From positions 1-64,000 of the forward strand of contig CACYPS010000027.1 of the NCBI GenBank assembly GCA_902776305.1: a DNA stretch of 64,000 nt, given 5' to 3'. The position numbers and the translations under genes are program-made. Every line of letters starts with the position of its first letter. Position 1 is the stretch's first letter. Below, piece by piece: positions 8,437 through 17,042 of the stretch. The notes beneath the pieces are model-generated. The model was not told the origin of the DNA. It made no database searches and saw only the letters and a program-made list of their open reading frames with translations. Source of the DNA: an uncultured Lachnospiraceae bacterium. Lineage in GTDB: Bacteria > Bacillota > Clostridia > Lachnospirales > Lachnospiraceae.

Positions 8437-9054
8437 ATGCCAAAGGGATCACCGGAAAGAACTGCCGCAAGGCAGGAAGAGATTATAAGTGCCTGTGAGA
8501 AACTGTACCAGACTATGAGCTTTAAAGACATCACACTTAAAGAAATCGGAAACGAGACATCTTTTTCAAGACCGACTATATATAACTACTACCACACAAA
8601 AGAGGAGATATTCCTGGCTCTTTTTGAAAGAGAGTATATTCGCTGGAATGAAGAATTACAGTCTATTCTTCTGGATAATGAAAAGCTTTCAAAAGAACAG
8701 ATCGCTGAGAAACTGGCGACATCCATTGCAAACAGGGAGCAGCTTTTAAAACTTCTTGCCATGAATAATTACGATATGGAGGCTAACAGCAGACCTGAAC
8801 TGTTGACATCGTTCAAGGTAGCTTATGGTGAGTCCATGAAGAACGTATGCAAGATTCTCACAAAGTTCTGTCCGGAGAAATCGGTTCAGGAGATTCAGGA
8901 TTTTATATATGTATTCTTCCCGTTCATGTTTGGAATATATCCTTACACAGCAGTTACGGATAAGCAGAGGGAAGCCATGAAACAGGCAAATGTGGACTAT
9001 GTATATCAGTCTGTTTTTGAGATAACAAATAACTGTCTGTTGAAACTTTTATAA
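8437..9054 (+). CDS. TetR/AcrR family transcriptional regulator
   Basis: A 205-residue protein with a typical TetR N-terminal domain (about 10-60): FKDITLKEIGNETSFSRPTI then YNYYHTKEEIF, the helix-turn-helix plus the YYxxKEE(L/I) signature. The remainder is helical and should be a ligand and dimer domain. GGAGG sits eight bases before the ATG. Its promoter holds two TGAC-N5-GTCA dyads that it probably binds itself. The next gene, a CMD-cupin fusion 146 bp downstream on the same strand, may be in its regulon; the inducer is unknown. Confidence 0.9.
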   Translation: MPKGSPERTAARQEEIISACEKLYQTMSFKDITLKEIGNETSFSRPTIYNYYHTKEEIFLALFEREYIRWNEELQSILLDNEKLSKEQIAEKLATSIANREQLLKLLAMNNYDMEANSRPELLTSFKVAYGESMKNVCKILTKFCPEKSVQEIQDFIYVFFPFMFGIYPYTAVTDKQREAMKQANVDYVYQSVFEITNNCLLKLL

Positions 9055-9200
9055 AGTGCAGCAGACAGATATAAAATAATTATTCCATTCTGTACCTGAA
9101 CCACCGGCCGGTGTTATGGCACAGGATAAAAGAACCGATGCATCAAAGAAACATGTTTGGACTACAGGCGCACAGAAAATATTAGGAGGAGAGAAATAAG

Positions 9201-9956
9201 ATGGCAGAGAAAATTGTACAGACAGCAGGAAGAAATCAGCTTGGAGAATTTGCACCGATGTTTGCGCATCTGAATGACGATGTGCTTTTTGGTGAGGTAT
9301 GGAATGAGGAAGCAATTGATGTGAAGACCAAATGTATCATTACGGTCGTTTCCTTAATGGCATCGGGTATCACGGATTCATCTCTGACATATCATCTTCA
9401 GAATGCGAAGGCACATGGAGTTAGCAAGGAAGAGATTGCAGCGATCATAACACATGCCACCATGTATGTCGGCTGGCCGAAGGGATGGGCAGTATTCCGC
9501 CTTGCAAAAGAAGTATGGAATGAAGAAGTTCCTGAGCTGACAGATAAGGACAGATTTCAGAATACAATCTGTTTTCCGATAGGTGAAGAGAATCCTTACG
9601 GACAGTTCTTTGTCGGACAGAGCTACCTCGCCCCTGTTTCTACGGAACAGGTTCCGGTATTCAATGTAACCTTTGAACCCGGATGCAGAAACAACTGGCA
9701 TATCCATCATGCAAAGAGTGGCGGCGGTCAGATGCTGATCTGCATCGGTGGAAGAGGATATTATCAGGAGTGGGGCAAAGAAGCTGTGGAGATGACACCC
9801 GGTAAAGTAATAAACATTCCTGCGGAAGTAAAGCACTGGCACGGAGCAGCACCGGATTCCTGGTTCTCGCATCTTGCAATCGAAGTGGATGGAGAAGAGA
9901 CAGGTAATGAATGGCTGGAAGCCGTATCAGATGAGGATTATGGCAAGTTATCATAA
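9201..9956 (+). CDS. Carboxymuconolactone-decarboxylase-like/cupin fusion protein
   Basis: A 251-residue protein. Residues 1-115 are a CMD (AhpD-like) helical domain (ITVVSLMASGITDSSLTYHL; VGWPKGWAVFRLA). Residues about 130-240 are a single-domain cupin with the metal-ligand pattern NNWHIHHAKSGGGQ and a later PAEVKHWHG. The usual CxxC of AhpD peroxidases is absent, which argues against an alkylhydroperoxidase role. Such fusions are common in Firmicutes near TetR genes and are often annotated only as cupin or CMD proteins; the substrate is unknown. GGAGGAGAG lies eight bases before the ATG. A 27-codon frame (9116-9199) between tetR and this gene has no support. Confidence 0.85.
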   Translation: MAEKIVQTAGRNQLGEFAPMFAHLNDDVLFGEVWNEEAIDVKTKCIITVVSLMASGITDSSLTYHLQNAKAHGVSKEEIAAIITHATMYVGWPKGWAVFRLAKEVWNEEVPELTDKDRFQNTICFPIGEENPYGQFFVGQSYLAPVSTEQVPVFNVTFEPGCRNNWHIHHAKSGGGQMLICIGGRGYYQEWGKEAVEMTPGKVINIPAEVKHWHGAAPDSWFSHLAIEVDGEETGNEWLEAVSDEDYGKLS

Positions 9957-10154
9957 TACGATAAAGACGCCAAAAGTCGATTACGGCAAGCTCGGTGTCA
10001 GAATGATACTGTTTCAAGCACACCGGATATGGCTGTGGGACACCTTCCATGACAAGAAGAAGTGTACACATGAAAGAAGCGTATGAACTGGGAAAAATTT
10101 GAGAAGGTTCTTGAAAATCTTTAATAAAATCAGAGAAAGAATACGTATCACGAA

Positions 10155-10192
10155 GAGATATTTTCTAAATGCACGGAGAATATCTCTTTTTT
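10155..10192 (+). terminator. Intrinsic terminator after the CMD-cupin gene
   Basis: GAGATATT (10155-10162) and AATATCTC (10179-10186) form a stem followed by TTTTTT. Between 9957 and this hairpin I see no gene, only short out-of-frame segments, one of which repeats a DYGKL-coding stretch from the end of the cupin gene. Confidence 0.75.
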
Positions 10193-10218
10193 AATTCTTT
10201 TTTTCCGGAAGTTTCCTA

Positions 10219-10333
10219 TTGAAATCCTTCGGATTTGGATTATAATATTTGTGTTAGTATATTCTAACTTTCTTGTATCAGCAAGGCACATTTCGGTGAT
10301 TATTTTTTTAATCATAGGTTAGGTGATTCTAAC
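10219..10333 (+). promoter_or_regulatory. feo operon promoter with two GTTAG-N6-CTAAC operators
   Basis: TTGAAA (10219-10224), 16 bases and TATAAT (10241-10246) form a promoter. The palindrome GTTAG-N6-CTAAC occurs at 10253-10268, at the expected transcription start, and again at 10318-10333, 65 bp apart. The downstream genes include feoA and feoB, so a metal-dependent repressor of the DtxR/IdeR kind (whose boxes use TTAG/CTAA half-sites) is the likely binder. Position and repetition are seen directly; the identity of the repressor is inference. Confidence 0.7.
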
Positions 10334-10369
10334 TCATCGATCAAAATAAGCAGAAGAAAGTGAGACAAC

Positions 10370-10861
10370 ATGATAGTTCTTCAATTAATCCTGTTCTGTG
10401 CACTGTTCACTCTGATGGTAAAGATCGCAGTGGGAAACAATGCATTGAACGGCCTGTACTTTTACCCGAAGCCGGTACAGGAGCGGGCTTTCGAAATAGG
10501 TCTTACGAATCCGGAAGCTGTGGCGAGAAAAAGAAAATGGTTCATGATCCCGTTCTTTCTGGTAATGCTGGCTGCCCTGGTGCTGATCATTGGCCTATGG
10601 AACGGGATAAAGAGCTTCCGGTCTGCGTATTTACAGGCACTGTTGTTCCTGGAGGTCATGAATTGGTATGACGGCATTGTGATTGATAAGGTATGGGTAG
10701 GATACAGTAAGTTCTGGCTCTTGCCCGGCTGTGAGGACATTCCTTATGTGCAAACCTGGAAGCAGGTGTTGAAAAAACGAGGACTTCTGACACTGATCTG
10801 GGTAATCGGTGCAGCAATCGTTGCCGGGATCGTAGTACTTGTGTTTCAAAAACATTCATAG
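10370..10861 (+). CDS. Small integral membrane protein of the iron operon, function unknown
   Basis: A 163-residue protein with about four hydrophobic segments: the N-terminus (IVLQLILFCALFTLMVKIAV), about 64-83, about 92-106, and a C-terminal helix (LIWVIGAAIVAGIVVLVF). A conserved-looking loop YFYPKPVQERAFEIGLTNPE lies between the first two. I do not recognise a named family. It is the first gene after the GTTAG-N6-CTAAC operators and lies 22 bp before the methyltransferase gene, so it is probably expressed with feoAB under metal control. Confidence 0.7.
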   Translation: MIVLQLILFCALFTLMVKIAVGNNALNGLYFYPKPVQERAFEIGLTNPEAVARKRKWFMIPFFLVMLAALVLIIGLWNGIKSFRSAYLQALLFLEVMNWYDGIVIDKVWVGYSKFWLLPGCEDIPYVQTWKQVLKKRGLLTLIWVIGAAIVAGIVVLVFQKHS

Positions 10862-10883
10862 TGAGCGGAAAGGAAAGTAAAAG

Positions 10884-11507
10884 ATGGGACTGTTTAAGAG
10901 TTTTGTATCCCAGACAAGGAAACCGGAAGGCTTTCTGGGAAAGATGATGCTGAGCGGAATGAACTCCGGGCATGCAATGCTGGCGGATTGGGGATTTTCT
11001 CTCCTGCCGAAAATAACTCCGTCAAAAGCTCTTGACCTTGGCTGTGGCGGAGGGCGGAATGCCGGGGAGCTGCTGATAAAATATCCGGATATATACGTGA
11101 CGGCGGTTGATTACTCCGATCTTTCCGTAGCGAAGGCAAGAGAATATAACCGGGACATGATTGTGTCAGGGCGTTGCACGGTGCAGCAGGGGGATGTTTC
11201 GGATCTGCATCTGCCGGAAGAAAACTATGACCTTGCCACCGCGTTTGAGACGATTTATTTCTGGCCCGGTTTGGAAAAGTGCTTCAGGCAGGTGGCAAAA
11301 GTGGTAAAGCCGGGCGGTTATTTCCTGATCTGCAACGAATCTGACGGTAGGGATGCAACAGGGCTGAAGTTCGAAAAGATCATTGACGGGATGAAATGCC
11401 ATACCGCGGAAGAGATAGAGTCTGCGTTAAAGAATGCCGGCTTTTCCAAAGTCAAATCAGTCCACCATAAATCAAAACCGTGGATTACAGTAATCGCAAG
11501 GAAGTGA
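10884..11507 (+). CDS. Class I SAM-dependent methyltransferase
   Basis: A 207-residue protein with SAM-binding motif I ALDLGCGGGRNA at 49-60, the acidic motif II (VTAVDYSD), motif post-II (QQGDVSDLHLPEENYDL) and motif III (VVKPGGYFLICNE). This is the UbiE/type-11 fold. The acceptor cannot be predicted. GGAAAGGAAAG lies before the ATG. It sits between the membrane protein and feoA, with gaps of 22 and 36 bases, so a single transcript with the iron genes is likely. Confidence 0.88.
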   Translation: MGLFKSFVSQTRKPEGFLGKMMLSGMNSGHAMLADWGFSLLPKITPSKALDLGCGGGRNAGELLIKYPDIYVTAVDYSDLSVAKAREYNRDMIVSGRCTVQQGDVSDLHLPEENYDLATAFETIYFWPGLEKCFRQVAKVVKPGGYFLICNESDGRDATGLKFEKIIDGMKCHTAEEIESALKNAGFSKVKSVHHKSKPWITVIARK

Positions 11508-11543
11508 GGCGGGAAGAGATCAGCACAATAAAGGAGGAGAGGA

Positions 11544-11762
11544 ATGAAGCTTACAGAAACAAAACCGGAGGAGAGCGGCATAATCCGCAGGATTGGCGGA
11601 GACGTGCATTTTGCCAACCGCATCACCGCTATCGGCCTGACGGAGGGCACGGTATTCCAGACGGTCCGCAATGATCGCAAAATGCCGGTGCTGATTTATC
11701 TTCGGGAAACATTAATCGCGGTCAATCGTACGGATGCGGAAAGAATCGAGGTGGAGGTATAG
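11544..11762 (+). CDS. feoA: FeoA ferrous iron transport accessory protein
   Basis: A 72-residue SH3-like FeoA-domain protein (IIRRIGGDVHFANRITAIGL; TVFQTVRNDRKMPVLIYLRE; a final basic/valine strand). FeoA assists FeoB in ferrous iron uptake on the cytoplasmic side. GGAGGAGAGG lies before the ATG, and the stop TAG directly precedes the feoB ATG (no gap), implying coupled translation. Confidence 0.92.
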   Translation: MKLTETKPEESGIIRRIGGDVHFANRITAIGLTEGTVFQTVRNDRKMPVLIYLRETLIAVNRTDAERIEVEV

Positions 11763-13628
11763 ATGAAGACAAGGATCGCTTTGCTGGGACAGCCTAATTC
11801 GGGAAAATCTACGGTTTATAACGCACTTACCGGTTCCCGTCAGCATGTAGGTAATTGGCCGGGAAAGACCGTTGAGAAGAATGAGGGATATTATACCTAC
11901 AATGGGGTGAAGTATACAGTTACAGACTTGCCGGGCAGCTACGGCCTTTCAGGAAACTCTGATGAAGAAATCATCACAGCCGACTATATCCGAAGCGGTC
12001 AGGCAGATCTCGTCTGTATCCTGGTAGATGCCTCCCAGCTGGAACGGAGCATGCACATGGTGGCGGAATTTGCCGCGCTGAACAAACCTGCCGTACTGCT
12101 TTTAAATATGATGGATGTGGCGAGGGCACAGAAGAAGGAAATCGACCACAAAAAGATGGAAGAGCGTCTGGGGATCCCGGTGCTGCCATTTACGGCGGCT
12201 GAGAGCAAAGGCTACGATGAATTAAGGAGCCTGCTTGCCCGTGAACTTGAGAACCCGCACAGGCTTATTTCCATACCGAAACTTCCAAAGGAAAGAGGAA
12301 AAGATACCGCAGATTCCGTGCAGGCTGAGAGCGAAGCAAAATATGAATGGATCCGGGATATGTTGGAGGGGGTGACCCACTGCGAACATGTGCGCTTTGA
12401 ATTGAGCAAACGGGACAAACGGCTCTTAAGCCCGGTTCTTGGTAAGTTCTTATGCTTCGGGACTATTCTTCTGGGCTTTCTGGCGGCGATGGTAATCTGT
12501 TTCCCGCTGATGGGAATCGGAGCCATGATTCCGCAACTGCTGAACAAGCCTATTGCAGATCTGTTGACTTCGTGGAATGTACATCCATGGCTTGTTTCCA
12601 TATTCAGTATCATTCTTCCGAATACGCTTTATTTCTGCGTGGCAATGTCCGGTTTTGTGTTTGGTGTCAACCTTGTATTCGGATATCTGGAAGAGATAGG
12701 ATTTCTGGCCAGGGCAGCATATCAGTTCGACAGCCTGCTGTCCGGACTGGGACTTCAGGGAAAGGCTATCTGCCCGATCCTGATGGGTTTTGGCTGCACG
12801 ATCGGCGGCGCCTGCGGTACGAGAGTTATGGATAACTGGGGTCAGCGTATGCTTACCATGGCGGTCGTATGGGCAGTGCCCTGCGCATCGATCTGGACGA
12901 TCATCCCGGTCATCGCTTCCATGTTCTTCACACCTTGGCAGGTCATGTTGATTATTATTGGTATCCTGCTATATGTGGTGATCCTTATGACGATCGTGTC
13001 GAAGATCTTCGGCCGGAGTCTGGTGCCGGAAAAAGCTCGCAGCGGCATGATCATGGAACTTCCGCCCTATCATAAGCCTCACTGGAAGCACATTGCAAAG
13101 GAAGCCCTGCTTAAATCTTTCGATATCTTTAAAAGAGCCCTCAGAACCGTAACATTGATTTCTCTGATTTTCTGGGTATTCTCCTATAGCGGTACGGGAA
13201 ATGTAGCGGACAGTCTCCTCTATAAGATCGGAACTGCGATCGAGCCGGTGACAAGGATATTCGGGCTTGGCTGGAGAACCTTTATGGGCTTCTTAAGCTC
13301 TGCGTTCGCCAAAGAGGCAGTCCTGGGCGTGCTGAATGCGGTATTCGTAGGAAACGGAACCGTTCTGGATGCGACTTTCCGCTCCGCCTTTACCGTTGCG
13401 ACCGACAACGCCGTACTTGGCCAGACCATGACAGAGGTCGTGAGCAAGGCGGAGGCGCTGGCTTTTATGTGTGCCTGCACGTTTAATATCCCCTGTGTTA
13501 TGGCGCTTTCGACGACCTACAGGGAATCCCATTCCCTGAAATGGACTGCGCGGATAGCTGCATTTTATGTGTGCGGTGCACTGATCCTGGCTTGTATTGT
13601 GTACCACATTGCGGCACTGTTCATGTAA
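11763..13628 (+). CDS. feoB: FeoB ferrous iron transporter
   Basis: A 621-residue membrane protein with an N-terminal G domain: G1 GQPNSGKST (9-17), G3 DLPGSYGL, G4 NMMD. A GDI-like helical spacer and then the gated polytopic transport domain follow (core motifs LGFGCTIGGACGTRVM and FAKEAVLGVLNA). The canonical Gly-Asn-Pro of G1 is Gly-Gln-Pro here, a modest variation. It couples GTP hydrolysis to Fe(II) import across the cytoplasmic membrane. The gene is fused translationally to feoA and ends before a shared terminator. Confidence 0.96.
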   Translation: MKTRIALLGQPNSGKSTVYNALTGSRQHVGNWPGKTVEKNEGYYTYNGVKYTVTDLPGSYGLSGNSDEEIITADYIRSGQADLVCILVDASQLERSMHMVAEFAALNKPAVLLLNMMDVARAQKKEIDHKKMEERLGIPVLPFTAAESKGYDELRSLLARELENPHRLISIPKLPKERGKDTADSVQAESEAKYEWIRDMLEGVTHCEHVRFELSKRDKRLLSPVLGKFLCFGTILLGFLAAMVICFPLMGIGAMIPQLLNKPIADLLTSWNVHPWLVSIFSIILPNTLYFCVAMSGFVFGVNLVFGYLEEIGFLARAAYQFDSLLSGLGLQGKAICPILMGFGCTIGGACGTRVMDNWGQRMLTMAVVWAVPCASIWTIIPVIASMFFTPWQVMLIIIGILLYVVILMTIVSKIFGRSLVPEKARSGMIMELPPYHKPHWKHIAKEALLKSFDIFKRALRTVTLISLIFWVFSYSGTGNVADSLLYKIGTAIEPVTRIFGLGWRTFMGFLSSAFAKEAVLGVLNAVFVGNGTVLDATFRSAFTVATDNAVLGQTMTEVVSKAEALAFMCACTFNIPCVMALSTTYRESHSLKWTARIAAFYVCGALILACIVYHIAALFM

Positions 13629-13679
13629 GCCTGTCCCGGGCAAGTACATAATAACTCCACAAGTATGTAAAAAGTAAGT

Positions 13680-13713
13680 CAGGAACCCTGATGCTTTGTG
13701 CACCGGGTTCCTG
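13680..13713. terminator. Terminator between feoB and the P-type ATPase remnant
   Basis: CAGGAACCC (13680-13688) and GGGTTCCTG (13705-13713) form a perfect stem between convergent genes. T-rich sequence follows on the plus strand. Confidence 0.7.
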
Positions 13714-13719
13714 ATTTGT

Positions 13720-14508
13720 TTATGCAATATTATGTTGCAGCTTCTCCTCACGCAGGTCTTCTAAGAATTCATCAGAAATTACATAGGTGGACTGTCCGAG
13801 TTTTCTGGCCTTTCTACGTGCCTGATGGAGATTTTTTTGACCGCAAGCCAGTACTTCTCCGGTTGTGTCGGAAAGCCACTTCAGGTAAGGAAGCTTTGAT
13901 ATATCGTCCGTCATAAGAGCGACATCTGCTGCTTCGACAGCGACATCACTTCCCATAGCTCCCATCGCTACGCCAACATCAGCGGTCATGACTGACTGAT
14001 CAACGGATGTCTCGCCGCGTATGATTTTGCCGTCTACCGGGATTGTTTCACCCGGAAGTACTCGAATCGTGTCTCCTATGGAGACCTTTTCTATCGGGAT
14101 GCTGTTTTCTTCACCGTCTTTGATGAGGCGTGCTTTTTCCGGGGCAAGAGATATCAGTTTCCTAAGCCCTTTTTTCGCACGGTTGGTAGTCATATCTTCG
14201 AGAAGAGCGCCTATCTCCATAATAAATGCGACTTCACCCGCGGCAAAAAGATCTCCGATGAGAATGGCTGCGATCATTGCCAGGGATATGAGCAGTGCAG
14301 AAGAAATCTTACTGATGCCCTTGTTGTGAATGATACGCCATATGGAAAGGTATAATAGAGGAAGTCCGCATATAATTACACATACCCAGGCAAAATATTC
14401 CGCTTTAGGATAACCCATTCTGGGAAGGATAAAAGAAGCGATGAGAAAGATGCCTCCGACAATCGTCATAGGCCATCCTGCTAAAAAGTCATTGATTTTT
14501 TTGATCAT
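13720..14508 (-). pseudogene. Heavy-metal P-type ATPase with in-frame loss of its catalytic core
   Basis: A 262-codon open frame begins like the clostridial Cd/Zn/Co-type P1B ATPases that lack a metal-binding domain (SWPMTIVGG-like start, KISSALLISLAMIAAILIGD, AAGEVAFIMEIGALLEDMTT). It runs through the actuator domain (PGETIPVDGKIIRGETSVDQ) to SVMT, then jumps directly to ADVGVAMGAMGSD, the hinge after the P domain. DKTGT, the nucleotide domain and GDGxND are all missing, roughly 330 residues. After KLPYLKWLS the normal final membrane helices are replaced by a charged tail. It keeps an intact frame but cannot form the phosphoaspartate. A transport role is lost; whether the shortened protein is made is unknown. 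Confidence 0.8.
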
Positions 14509-14634
14509 ATTGATACCTCTTTGACACAGGGTGTCTTAAATCATATAATCTAACTGTTACCGTACATATTGTTCGGCTTTGATTATAGGCATTGCAATAG
14601 GACAAGACAATGATCAGTTAGTCTCAAAAGTTCG

Positions 14635-14667
14635 TTATCGTACATTTCTATGGAAAATGTACGATAA
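14635..14667 (+). promoter_or_regulatory. Perfect 13-bp dyad operator before a TetR gene
   Basis: TTATCGTACATTT (14635-14647) and its exact reverse complement AAATGTACGATAA (14655-14667) are separated by seven bases, ending 19 bases before the ATG at 14687. It lies between the divergent ATPase remnant and the TetR gene and could control both. Its position inside the longer open frame is a reason to reject the upstream start at 14579. Confidence 0.75.
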
Positions 14668-14686
14668 ACCGGGGTGGAGCAAATAT

Positions 14687-15229
14687 ATGGATCGAAGACT
14701 TAGAAAAACAAGAAGGGCAATATTTGATGCATTTGCATCTTTGCTGGAGCAAAATAGTTATTCAAATATCACTGTACAGAACATAATAGATAAAGCGGAT
14801 ATCAGCAGGAGTACTTTTTATTCGCATTTTGAGACAAAGGATGAACTTCTGAGAGCACTGTGTGCCGAGATATTCGAGCATGTATTTTCCGACAATTTAT
14901 CGCAGGAGGCGTCGCACGATTTTTCCGGAGCGGAAAAGGATCTGAGGGAAGAAATCACACATATACTTTACCACCTTAGGGATAGCAGCCGCTACATAAG
15001 CCGGATTCTTTCCTGTGAGAGCGGAGAAATGTTCATGAACTATTTTAAGGAATACCTGGAAGGAGTCTTTGGCCGGGAGCTTGAGAAAATAAGAACGGAC
15101 ATTCCATGGGAATATATGCTGAATCATACGGTCTGCGATTTCGCGGAGACTGTTCGTTGGTGGATGAAGAATGATGAATACTCACCGGAAGATATAAGCA
15201 GGTTTTTCTTTTCTACTACGCCCTTTTGA
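14687..15229 (+). CDS. TetR/AcrR family transcriptional regulator
   Basis: The ATG at 14687 (MDRRLRKTRRAIFDAF) gives 180 residues, has GGTGGAG upstream and starts exactly where TetR domains start. An earlier in-frame start would add 36 unrelated residues and span the operator. The HTH region is YSNITVQNIIDKADISRSTF, followed by YSHFETKDELL. The rest is an all-helical ligand domain of the TetR_C_39-like size. It is divergent from the damaged P-type ATPase, so it may once have controlled that exporter. Confidence 0.88.
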   Translation: MDRRLRKTRRAIFDAFASLLEQNSYSNITVQNIIDKADISRSTFYSHFETKDELLRALCAEIFEHVFSDNLSQEASHDFSGAEKDLREEITHILYHLRDSSRYISRILSCESGEMFMNYFKEYLEGVFGRELEKIRTDIPWEYMLNHTVCDFAETVRWWMKNDEYSPEDISRFFFSTTPF

Positions 15230-15279
15230 GAGAGACGGTATTGATATGGTATAATACCTATATCTCAGTGCGTGATGAC

Positions 15280-15437
15280 CCCCGCCTCTATAGGCGGTGG
15301 GCAACAAAATGATCTCAGTGGCGGGTGTCAATCCCCCACTGAGATATACGCTCCGCGAGGATGCGCAGGGATTCGGTTTGGAAGATGTCAGCTAGCGCTG
15401 ACCCGAATCCCGCGCCAAGTCTCGCGAGCGAGACTTG
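15280..15437. repeat. Cluster of four palindromes between tetR and the alarmone synthetase
   Basis: Perfect or near-perfect hairpins follow each other: CCCGCC/GGCGGtGGG (15280-15301), ATCTCAGTGGcGGG/CCCcCACTGAGAT (15312-15345), GGATTCGG..GTCAGC/GCTGAC..CGAATCC (15369-15410) and CAAGTCTC/GAGACTTG (15416-15437). None ends in a T-run. The adjacent GAACCGCTTTGCGAACC resembles, inverted, GGTTCGCGAAGCGGTTC near 35240, so these are modules of a dispersed repeat family rather than a single terminator. Confidence 0.7.
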
Positions 15438-15474
15438 AACTGAACCGCTTTGCGAACCCAGGGAGGAGTGCATT

Positions 15475-16095
15475 ATGAACGATTTACATACAACCGTCAG
15501 TACAGTCAGCACGGTCTCTATCTATGGCGATGCCCGCCCCGAACTGGAACAGACGATGCAGATGCTGCTTGGAGAAATAGAAAAGATCCGATATGAGATG
15601 ACGTCGGAGCTGGGCATGGATCCCATCGAGCACCTGCTCGGCAGAATCAAGTCGGAAGAAAGCATGCGTGAAAAATGCAGGCGAAAAGGACTTCCCGAAA
15701 CGGCGGAATCGGCCCTTGGGCAAATCCACGATGCGATCGGTGTGCGCGTGGTCTGCGCGTTTATTGATGATGTCTACACGATCCATGACCGTCTGCTGGC
15801 TCTGCCTCATATCCGTCTGGCAAAGGAAAAGGACTATATCCGCCATGCCAAGCCGAACGGATACCGCAGCTTTCACATGATTATTCTTGTTGACGAGAAG
15901 ATATACGCGGAGATTCAGCTGCGCACCATTTCCATGGATACATGGGCAGCTCTGGTGCACCACCTAAAATATAAAAAAGAGCTTGGCGCCAATACCGCTC
16001 TCATTTCAGAGGAATTAAAGCGCTGTGCAGATGAACTGGCTTCCACGGATTCATCTATGCAGACGCTGAGGGATATGATTCGTGAGCTGCGATGA
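15475..16095 (+). CDS. Small alarmone synthetase, RelA/SpoT-domain (p)ppGpp synthase
   Basis: A 206-residue single-domain protein of the YjbM/YwaC type. The RelA/SpoT synthetase signatures are visible: DAIGVRVVCAFIDDVYTI, KDYIRHAKPNGYRSFHMI (the GTP/acceptor loop with its conserved Tyr) and AEIQLRTISMDTWA. There is no HD hydrolase, TGS or ACT domain. It should transfer pyrophosphate from ATP to GDP or GTP in the cytoplasm. GGGAGGAG precedes the ATG at 15475. It stands alone, flanked on both sides by palindromic repeats. Confidence 0.93.
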   Translation: MNDLHTTVSTVSTVSIYGDARPELEQTMQMLLGEIEKIRYEMTSELGMDPIEHLLGRIKSEESMREKCRRKGLPETAESALGQIHDAIGVRVVCAFIDDVYTIHDRLLALPHIRLAKEKDYIRHAKPNGYRSFHMIILVDEKIYAEIQLRTISMDTWAALVHHLKYKKELGANTALISEELKRCADELASTDSSMQTLRDMIRELR

Positions 16096-16140
16096 TACAT
16101 TTTAAAATACCGGGCGCTCGCAGACGCGCGTGTGAGAGAT

Positions 16141-16288
16141 CAAGAACGCCTTGGCGTTCTTGCCGCGCCGCGCATGGTGCGAAGCACCTTCCTTAATGCG
16201 CGGCTGCGATCCGCCGGAGGCTTTTAATCTCTGACGCGGGTTTGTATCCCACGACTTAAGTCACGAGAATTCTGCGTCAGAGATTAAA
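16141..16288. repeat. Palindromic repeat block with the TTTAATCTCTGACGC module
   Basis: CAAGAACGCC-TT-GGCGTTCTTG (16141-16162) is a perfect hairpin. TTTAATCTCTGACGC (16223-16237) recurs inverted as GCGTCAGAGATTAAA (16274-16288). Bases around 16205-16250 match, inverted, those at 30551-30600 (GATCCGCCGGAGGC, TTTAATCTCTGACGC, GTATCCCA), and 16255-16288 match, inverted, the 65-bp repeats at 7548 and 7678. No gene lies in 16096-16336. Confidence 0.75.
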
Positions 16289-16336
16289 TATTGGTTTGCG
16301 GAACAGAATTGATTGTACATATATGAGGATTTTATC

Positions 16337-17005
16337 GTGAAAGTATTGATTGCTGAAGACACCGTCGATCTCAATCGCGTAGTGACTGCGATGCTGGAGA
16401 GATTCGGTTATGATGTGGATAGTGTATATGACGGCGAAGCCGCTCTGGAACAGATCGATCGCAGCGGTTACGATGCTGTGATTCTTGATATTATGATGCC
16501 CAAGATGGATGGTATCACTGCCCTCAAAAACATGCGCAGCCGGGGAATTACTGTTCCTGTTCTTATGCTGACGGCCAAGGCGGAAATCGATGACCGGGTC
16601 GCCGGTCTTGACGCAGGTGCCGATGACTACCTTCCCAAGCCGTTTGCCATGAAGGAACTCCTCGCGCGCGTCAACGCCATGACGAGAAGAAAGACAAAAT
16701 ATTCCGGCTCCGTCATGAGTTATGCGAATTTTACGCTCAATACAGAGACGCTCGAACTCTCAGCCGTGAACAGTGTACGTCTTTCCATGAAGGAGAGCGA
16801 GCTGCTCAGCCTGCTTATGCAGCATAGCGGGAAGGAACTGCCGACGGACTATATTTTGGAACATGTATGGAGAGCAGACGATTCAGCCGACAGCAATACA
16901 GTCTATCTTTATGTCAGGTATCTTCAGAGGAAGCTTGAGGGAGTCGGCGCTGCGGCACAAATCACGGGTGAGATAGGCGTGTCGTACATGCTTACGGCAA
17001 AATAG
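16337..17005 (+). CDS. OmpR-family response regulator
   Basis: I take GTG at 16337 (MKVLIAEDTVDLN) with GAGG 10 bases upstream; a TTG at 16313 would add eight residues before the receiver domain. The 222 residues contain a receiver domain with phosphoacceptor Asp51 in AVILDIMMPKMDG and the conserved Thr/Lys (MLTAK; PKPF), then a winged-helix DNA-binding domain (about 125-222; MKESELLSLLMQHSGKELPT; SNTVYLYVRYLQRKLEG). It lies 37 bp before its partner kinase. The target genes are unknown. Confidence 0.93.
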   Translation: MKVLIAEDTVDLNRVVTAMLERFGYDVDSVYDGEAALEQIDRSGYDAVILDIMMPKMDGITALKNMRSRGITVPVLMLTAKAEIDDRVAGLDAGADDYLPKPFAMKELLARVNAMTRRKTKYSGSVMSYANFTLNTETLELSAVNSVRLSMKESELLSLLMQHSGKELPTDYILEHVWRADDSADSNTVYLYVRYLQRKLEGVGAAAQITGEIGVSYMLTAK

Positions 17006-17042
17006 AGCAGCAGGCATAAACCTGCAGACAGGATCATGATTT

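Noticed and set aside
9116-9199. 27-codon frame between tetR and the CMD-cupin gene
   Set aside because: No ribosome site or recognisable sequence; it ends at the ribosome site of the real gene.
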